NCBI GenBank assembly: GCA_963921825.1
Contig: OY997596.1
Span: forward strand, 16,683,001-16,747,000
Length of the DNA: 64,000 bases
DNA from: Erodium maritimum
Taxonomy: Eukaryota > Streptophyta > Magnoliopsida > Geraniales > Geraniaceae
Direction of reading: 5' to 3'
Shown: positions 58,292 to 64,000 of the stretch, piece after piece
Layout: each line of letters begins with the position of its first letter
Position numbering within the stretch: position 1 is the stretch's first letter
Position numbers and translations under genes: made by a program
Notes under the pieces: model-generated
Database searches by the model: none
Seen by the model: the letters and a program-made list of their open reading frames with translations, nothing else
What the model was told of the DNA's origin: nothing

Positions 58292-60282
58292 CATAAGTAA
58301 TATACAGTCGCTTTAATTTTATTGCTAACGATGATATTTATATTTGGATAATTATGATTGGACTACGGGCATTAAAACTAACACGCCGGTAGTCTGGGGA
58401 AGGTGGAGCTCCCCATCGGTGAGTTGCGAAGGATCTTTGGAAGGGCCTCAGATCTTCCCTTGGTGAAGTCGTGGTCTTGTTCCGTCTTCAAATCTGTTCA
58501 GGCATAACTCTTTTTCTGACGAGTAGAGGGCGTGGAGGAGTGATTCTTCCGGCGACTAGTTGATGTGGAGGTCTACAACTAGTTGGAGTAAGGGTCGAGC
58601 CCACTCTTGTGTTCTTCGAAGCTCGTTGCGGTGTCCATTCGTACTTCGTTGTGTTTCAACGTGGAAATGTTTAGATCCATTTGTTGTTGCAGCTGATTCT
58701 TGTCATGGTGGACTTGATGGGGTGGTGGTGCTTTGTCCAGAATGTTACTTCCTCTCTTATTCAACTTTGTGTGGATTTTGGATCTTGTGGCTATTGGGGA
58801 TCTGATGGAGGTTGCCTTTTCGCCAAATACGGCCTTTGTGGTCGAGATTTAAGCTTGGTTATCTAGCTTGGATAGCTCTAGTATTTCGGGTGGCGGCTCG
58901 ATTTGTGGCTCCGGTGTTGTTCCCGGTGAAGTCTCCAAAGTCTCATCTAGATTCGGTGTGAGACACACTTCTCAATCAACCGGGTTGTAGATCGTAGTAG
59001 ATTGGAGTGTGACCGGTGGTGCAACTTTGTGTGTGGTGGTGTATGTACAACCTCTTCACCTGTTCCGACCTTTGTGACCGAACTTTTGAACTTGGTCCTC
59101 GACTACAGACAATTGTTGTTTTGATGGTAGCTGATTTAGTGACTCTAGTCTCGTCCCCGATAAATCTTCCGGCGAAGCTTCCCAAGTCTCATTTTAGATC
59201 CGCTACAATCTACAACCATCCAGGTTGTAGATTGTAGCGGATCTGGTCGACTTGCTTCGGGTGCTTTCGTTTGTCGTACTTTGGATCTTTCCTCTCTTTT
59301 TCGGTGTTTCTCCGGCGAATCGATGTAGATCCTGTGTGGAACGCGTTTCTCGATCTCCTTGGTTATAGATCGTTGTGGTTTTGCTCGTGTAGTGTCGCTT
59401 TGTTGGTTGTTATGGTGTTGGCCCCAGCTCGACGATGCTTTGCTCAGGTGATGCTCCTTTTCAGTTGAGAGTTAGCTGATCTCCTTATTATGTGATTTAG
59501 TGGTGTTGTTCACCTCGTTGTCCTTATATCGTTTCTGTTTGGTTCTCATTGGTTTCCTTCCACTTCGGTGGTAAGAGCTTGCGGGTTTATAGATGTTTGT
59601 CACCAGTGAGTGCTATTGGCATTTGTGCCTAATGGTGATTTCCTGCAGTTTCGATCTAAGGTTTAGTGAGTTTTAGTGGGTTTTCTCGCTAAATCTGTCT
59701 CTGTCGTTTATGGTGTTGGTTGTCGGCTTGTTAATGTTCGTCGTTCTCTCCGCGTGAGAGGTTGATGGTCCTAATGAGACATGTTGCTCTTGATTCTTAG
59801 GTAGAAAACTGAGTAGTTTCAAGTTTCCTTTAGTGTTCTTGGTTGAAAAATATGGGTTATAGACCTCTCTTAGTATCGCGTGTTTCATGGTTGTAAAATC
59901 AAGGTACTAGACCTTTTTTTCTTACTTACTTGTTTTGGGCTTCATGTTTGTAAAATCGGGTATTGAGACCTTGGTTATCTAGTTTGCACCTTTGTTGGGT
60001 TGCTGAGATTCCTTACCTAGGAATGCTCATTCATGTATCTGGTGGTCTTTTGTTGGATCCCCTTGTTGGGGTTTTCATAAGGCTGAGTTGTAATGTCAAC
60101 GCTCAAGTTTTTTTCTTTATGTTGTTTCACCTTCAATTCAATAGTTAGATCATCTTGTACTCTTCTTTTATCTCATGAAAAGTTTTAAAATTTAAATTTG
60201 TATTCGCTGATAAAAGAAAACCAATAGATTAGTGATAGGTTACAACAAGGTGAGATTGGTGGCCAACATGAACAAAAGGTAA
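58292..60282. repeat. gene-free repeat-like DNA with LINE-type composition
   Basis: The first about 90 bases flank the Copia LTR. From about 58385 to 60180 the sequence is G/T-rich with loosely repeated phrases (CCGGNGAAGNTTCC...AAGTCTCAT near 58935 and 59175; TTGTAAAATCnnGGTA near 59894 and 59950). This resembles the non-coding, poly-A-type element 3' parts elsewhere in the window. No protein domain is recognisable. A perfect hairpin at 59196-59244 is listed separately. Confidence 0.4.
59196..59244. repeat. perfect 22-bp hairpin with 5-base loop
   Basis: The left arm 59196-59217 (AGATCCGCTACAATC... to ACAACC) and the right arm 59223-59244 (GGTTGTAGATTG... to GGATCT) pair completely. The loop is ATCCA. 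The right arm partly repeats a phrase seen near 58985 (GGTTGTAGATCGTAGTAGAT) and 59360 (GGTTATAGATCGTTGTGG), so the hairpin may come from an inverted repetition inside a repeat. Confidence 0.9.
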
Positions 60283-60619
60283 TTAAGGCATCCACAGTCG
60301 TTGGCGGGGACGCACTGGCAGGGAGAAAACGCCGGCGAGGAGGAGGCGTTGAGCAGGCGGGGAGGTCGCTGGCGGGGAAGGTAGCCGTTGAGTTCCTCGC
60401 CAACACTCCTCGCTGGCGAAGTGAGCTGGTCTTCATTGGTCGCCACGCCGGCCTTTGGCTGCTGACGCGCTGGCGACACGTGTCCCTTCGTTTGCAGCCA
60501 ACATTTAATTTTTTTCCCTTTCCCCCTATAAATACCAACCCTATTGTTTCATTTTTCACCCACACTTTTACCTCTCTTCTCTCTATTCTCACTACATACT
60601 AATATATTTTCCGTTTTAC

Positions 60620-61563
60620 AATGTCGTTCGATCTCAACGAGTGGGGCCACGTGTTTAGGTCGTTGCAGGACGACCCGATGACGCAAGAGTTTTTTTACAC
60701 CAAACCTTCCATCGGATCCGACAAACGTTGCATCTCCAACGCTTACCAAGGCCGCCGGCGTGGTTCCACCAAAACCTAGAGGGAAGCGAAATCTGTGGAG
60801 CGACGATGAGGATGATCATTTAGTTCGAGCTTGGATGCACCATTCTTTCGACTCAATTCATGGGAATCAGAAACACAATCTGAAGTATTGGACGACCATC
60901 GCGAACAAGTTGCTGATACGTGTGGACCGGATGATCCGGTAAGGTCACATAAGCAGTGCAAAGACCACAGGGCCCAAGTCAATTCGAGAGTGACGAACTT
61001 TCAGGGGATGTTCATACGGAACATTAGGGACCACAGGAGCGGTCGTTCCGGTGATGAAATCATTTCATTGACCAAGCAACAGTACGAGCAGAAGGAAGGA
61101 CATTCATTCACTTGGAAACGTCAGGTGGAACCTAGTCAAAGACCAACATAAGTTGAATTCAAATTTTTTTGACGTCGACGAGTTAGTTCGATATCGACGA
61201 GTCTACCGACTCGGGCAAGCGCACTCGTGAAGACACGACGTTTGAGGATAGTCAGCAGACCACGGGTGCTACTACGGGGTGCCAAACGGCGTACAAACGG
61301 CCTATGGGTCAGAAGGCTGCCAAAGCTGCGAAGCTCAGAGGTAAAAACCCTATAGCATCTAAGAAAGAGCTTGTCGATAGTGTTCAGCATAATCATTTAG
61401 AGGCGAAAGAAGAAATCGACGCCAGGGAAAGAGAAAGCGTTGTGCAGTTGAAGCTCAAGGCTTTCGATCGATGGTTGCTAGAGGAAGCGAAGGACACGTC
61501 GACCATGACTCCCCCCCCCAGCTTGAGGCACATTATGCGACCCTTGCGATGTTACGCGATCTG
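60620..61563 (+). pseudogene. SANT/trihelix-like ORF1, type A, in H2
   Basis: ATG at 60620 opens MSFDLNEWGHVFRSLQDDP. A stop follows near 60777; the SANT domain (KRNLWSDDEDDHLVRAWMHH, HNLKYWTTIANK) continues in another frame. The next frame has KQCKDHRAQVNSRVTNFQGM and HSFTWKRQVEPSQRP, then after further shifts TFEDSQQTTGATTG and QLKLKAFDRWLLEEAKDTST. The last codon region ends near 61563. It is the counterpart of 40720-41780. Several frameshifts make it non-functional. Confidence 0.75.
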
Positions 61564-61933
61564 ATGAAGTAGTGTCGCCGCTCTTGCTTATTTATTTTAA
61601 TTAGTTTGTTTTTTTTTAATTTGTAGTTTGTTTTTCAGTAATGAATTGTCATTTTTTTTATGTTGTAGTTTGTTTAATGTAATGAATTGTTGCTTTAATT
61701 TAATTTAAGAAGTTGTAGTTTTTAAAAAAAATTTAATGCTTTATAGTTTCTTGGGATGCGTGACATAATTTCCATGAGCATGCTAAAAGGACCAAAATAC
61801 CGCTACATGGCCGGCGGTTTGGGCTATATACGACACCTCATCCTTTCGTTTTTTTTCCACACCTCTTCACCCAACAAGGTCTCTTACTTCCGAGCTTCTT
61901 TCCTTCTAATTTCTTCTCTTGTTCGAAGGTCCA

Positions 61934-62323
61934 ATGGCCAGCATAGAAGCACACCCCTGGAGGCATGAGGAAGAGATGGTGTTGGTTTTGTGTTGGCTAC
62001 ATGATGCCTGACCGGGGCCAAATAATAGGTACTGGCCGGAAGTGTTCGCCAATTATGTCCAAAATGCTCATGCCGATGCCCCACCGCGCACCCAGAAGCA
62101 GTGCAGAGACCACTGGCAACAACTAGCCCGAAAAATCCAGCGTTTTGAACTTTGCTACCGTGAAGCAGTTCAGGCTACCCCGCCGGGACAAACCGAAAAT
62201 TACTTTCGATTTGTAGCGGCGGACCGGTATGTTAGACAACATGGCCACCAGTTCATGAAGTATTTGCTTTGGGAGGTCGTTAAAGACCAACTCAAATTCC
62301 TCCAGTACGTTCACGAGCTGTAA
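61934..62323 (+). pseudogene. SANT/trihelix-like gene, type B, in H2 (one stop codon)
   Basis: ATG at 61934 opens MASIEAHPWRHEEEMVLVLC. A single TGA at 62009-62011 (probably from CGA) interrupts it. The rest is open: YWPEVFANYVQNAHADAPP, KQCRDHWQQLARKIQRFE, TENYFRFVAADRYVRQHGHQ and LLWEVVKDQLKFLQYVHEL plus stop. This is the best-preserved type B copy, about 129 codons. Its order of SANT helix, KQCxDHW and WxxVKDQ matches type A, showing that they are related proteins, but it lacks the type A C-terminal third. Confidence 0.8.
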
Positions 62324-62590
62324 ATCGTGAACATGTAATCTCGTTTCTGTTTTTCTCGATCTTGTGTGTGCTAATAAAAATTACCGTCTTAATTTTCGTC
62401 AGAATTTATACTAATAATATACTAAAATATTATTTTTTTTTCTTCCCGTCGGCGGCTCCCCGACGTCACAAAAGTCGCCGCTACAGCTTGCGTAGGTGGT
62501 GAGCTGGCTGGAAAGAAAAAACTAATTTTTTAATCCTCCTCGACGGCGCCTCCTCGCCAACAGCCGGCGAAATGGTTGTGGATTCCCTTA

Positions 62591-63090
62591 GAGCATCCAC
62601 AATCATCTCGCCGGCAGTTGGAGGGGAGGATTTAAAAAGGTTTTTTTTCTTTCCCAGCCAGCTCACCGTCTGCGCAAGCTGCAGTGGCGTTTTTTTTTGC
62701 CGGTGGGGAGCCACCGGCGGTAAGGAAAAGATATTTAAAAAAAATTAAATTTATAATAAATTCTGACGATAATTTATTATTATTATTATTATTATGATAA
62801 TTAGCACACACAAGATAGAGAAAAACAGAAACGAGATTACATATTCACGATTTACAGCTCGTGAACGTACTAGAGGAATTTGGGCTGGTTGTAATGACCT
62901 CCCAAACATAACACTTCGTGAATTGCTGGCCATGTCGCCTAACATACTCTTCCGCGGTAGCAGATCGAAAGTATGCTTCGGTTTGTCCCGGCGGGGCAGC
63001 CTGAATTCATTCACGGTAGCAAATTTCAAAACGGTGGATTTTTCGGGCTAGATGCTGCTAGTGGTCCCTGCACTGCTTTTGCATAAACTT
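62591..63090 (-). mobile_element. truncated Harbinger derivative H3, abutting H2
   Basis: Immediately after the TTA of H2, the sequence GAGCATCCACAATCATCTCG starts a fresh Harbinger terminal repeat. It continues with the same subterminal GC-rich motifs and a type B gene end on the minus strand. No right terminus was found; homology fades near 63090. Confidence 0.65.
62852..63088 (-). pseudogene. SANT-like gene, type B, 3' fragment in H3
   Basis: The minus strand reads, across frame changes, KQCRDHQQHLARKIHRFE, PPGQTEAYFRSATAEEYVRR, HGQQFTKCYVWEV and YVHEL plus stop at 62852. It is the C-terminal half of type B, with the N-terminal SANT helix missing. Confidence 0.7.
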
Positions 63091-64000
63091 GGCTCGTCCT
63101 GCGGGTTTAAATCGCAGAAACGGGACACGGCAAGTGCACCGGTCGCCAAGTAGTAACCGAAAGTAAATTCCGGGACATCGAGCCCAAGAGAGCAACAAAC
63201 AATCACTTGTTATTTAAAATTCGTAGCTAAACTGTTTTGGCAAAAATCGAGTTTTTATGTTTTGAAAATAAACCTATAACGACTAAAAAGAAAAGGGATA
63301 ATATCACAAAATTACCCTCAACTTTTAGCCATTTTCAAAAAGTTACCCTCAACTATAAACGTTTTCAAAATGATACCCTAACTTCCAATTTTGCTCAAAC
63401 TAGTCAACGCCGTTAACTTTCCATCCCAACAAATGTAAAAAGTCTAAAATACCCCTTATTTACAATCTAATTTTCAAATGTACCATTATTTTTCAGAAAT
63501 TCTTTATCTTTGTTTTTAAATACTTCTTTTAATTTCATTAATTCATTTCTCCTTTTTATTTTCATAAAACTTTAATTTTGTATTAATGTTTTTTTCTTTC
63601 TATTTTTAGTATAAAAAATCTTTATTCTTTTTCTAATATATTTTTTTTCATTAAAAAAATTAATTTTTCATTCAAATAATTTTTATCAATCAATATTTTT
63701 TTATTACTCTTTATTAATTATTATTTTAAATTATTTTCACTCAAAAATATTTTTTAATCCTTTTTTCTCTTCTTCCATGTTTTGGTTATGTAATTCCGAC
63801 AAGTTCCGACAAACTCCACCGTTCCAACCTCTTTAACTAAATCATTGGCACTTGCAGTGCTTAAATTTCCATTTTTTTTCATTTCCATCCATCGAATCCA
63901 ACAAGAAAAATGTGCATTCTCAGTAGCATATCTGAATTATATAATCTAGAGTACATTAGCCAGATTATACCAACGTTGAGAGGTAGATAAGAGAAGAAAT
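63091..64000. repeat. AT-rich repeat DNA at the window edge
   Basis: The phrase GGCAAGTGCACCGGTCGCCA near 63130 is one I recall from plant retroelement DNA. From 63293, AAATTACCCTCAACTTTTAG and AAAGTTACCCTCAACTATAA resemble the ends of Mutator-like MITEs such as the one at 2945-3371, but the partner end is not in the window. 63480-63780 is extremely AT-rich. No gene is seen. Confidence 0.4.

Larger units (their letters stand above)
60286..62587 (+). mobile_element. Harbinger derivative H2 carrying two SANT-like genes, no transposase
   Basis: Left end AGGCATCCACAGTCGTTGGC and right end GGTTGTGGATTCCC are inverted, with TTA at 60283-60285 and 62588-62590 as the 3-bp duplication. Subterminal CGCCGGC/CTCGCC motifs resemble H1. 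Inside are type A (60620-61560) and type B (61934-62323) SANT-like genes in the same order and orientation. The transposase gene is absent, so the element could only have moved with help. Confidence 0.75.

Overview
The window is nuclear DNA from a flowering plant, most likely a eudicot. The evidence is spliced genes with plant GT-AG introns, plant-type HMG-CoA reductase and RRN3, typical plant LINE, Copia, PIF/Harbinger and Mutator-like elements, and a fragment of plastid ndhA. I cannot name the species. Only three ordinary host genes are visible: the 3' half of a Pol I initiation factor RRN3 gene (92-1659, +), a complete four-exon HMG-CoA reductase gene (33266-35689, +), and a small conserved plant protein of unknown function (38768-39127, -). 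Nearly everything else is nested mobile DNA.

Layout: 1-1.66 kb RRN3 exons. 2.6-11.9 kb: a small Copia-type LTR remnant, two Mutator-like MITEs with perfect 9-bp target duplications, and a poly-A-tailed non-LTR element carrying a 24-bp minisatellite and split by a large solo LTR. 12.0-18.5 kb: a degenerate L1-type LINE (reverse transcriptase, zinc-binding region, RNase H) split by a 3.7-kb solo LTR. 19.6-25.1 kb: one complete and one truncated LTR of the same family. 25.4-33 kb: an old PIF/Harbinger element interrupted by plastid DNA, then a LINE-ORF1-like insertion with a 14-bp target duplication that is itself split by another solo LTR; this mass ends just upstream of the HMG-CoA reductase promoter. 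39.7-43.8 kb: a Harbinger element with a decayed DDE transposase and two SANT/trihelix-like accessory genes. 43.9-47.8 kb: two LINE ORF1 remnants in opposite orientations. 48-58.3 kb: a Copia-type LTR with primer-binding site that contains two solo LTRs of the large family in opposite orientations. 58.3-60.2 kb: non-coding repeat-like DNA with a perfect 22-bp hairpin. 60.3-63.1 kb: two abutting Harbinger derivatives. 63.1-64 kb: AT-rich repeat DNA.

The dominant theme is one family of very large LTRs (2.6-3.7 kb, TGTAA...TGACA ends, 5-bp target duplications). Six complete copies and one truncated copy occur with no internal retrotransposon domain anywhere. They share a conserved stem-loop and a GTGAGCG palindrome and carry copy-specific tandem repeats. 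The second theme is a Harbinger group in which each larger copy carries two related but distinct SANT-like genes instead of the usual one.
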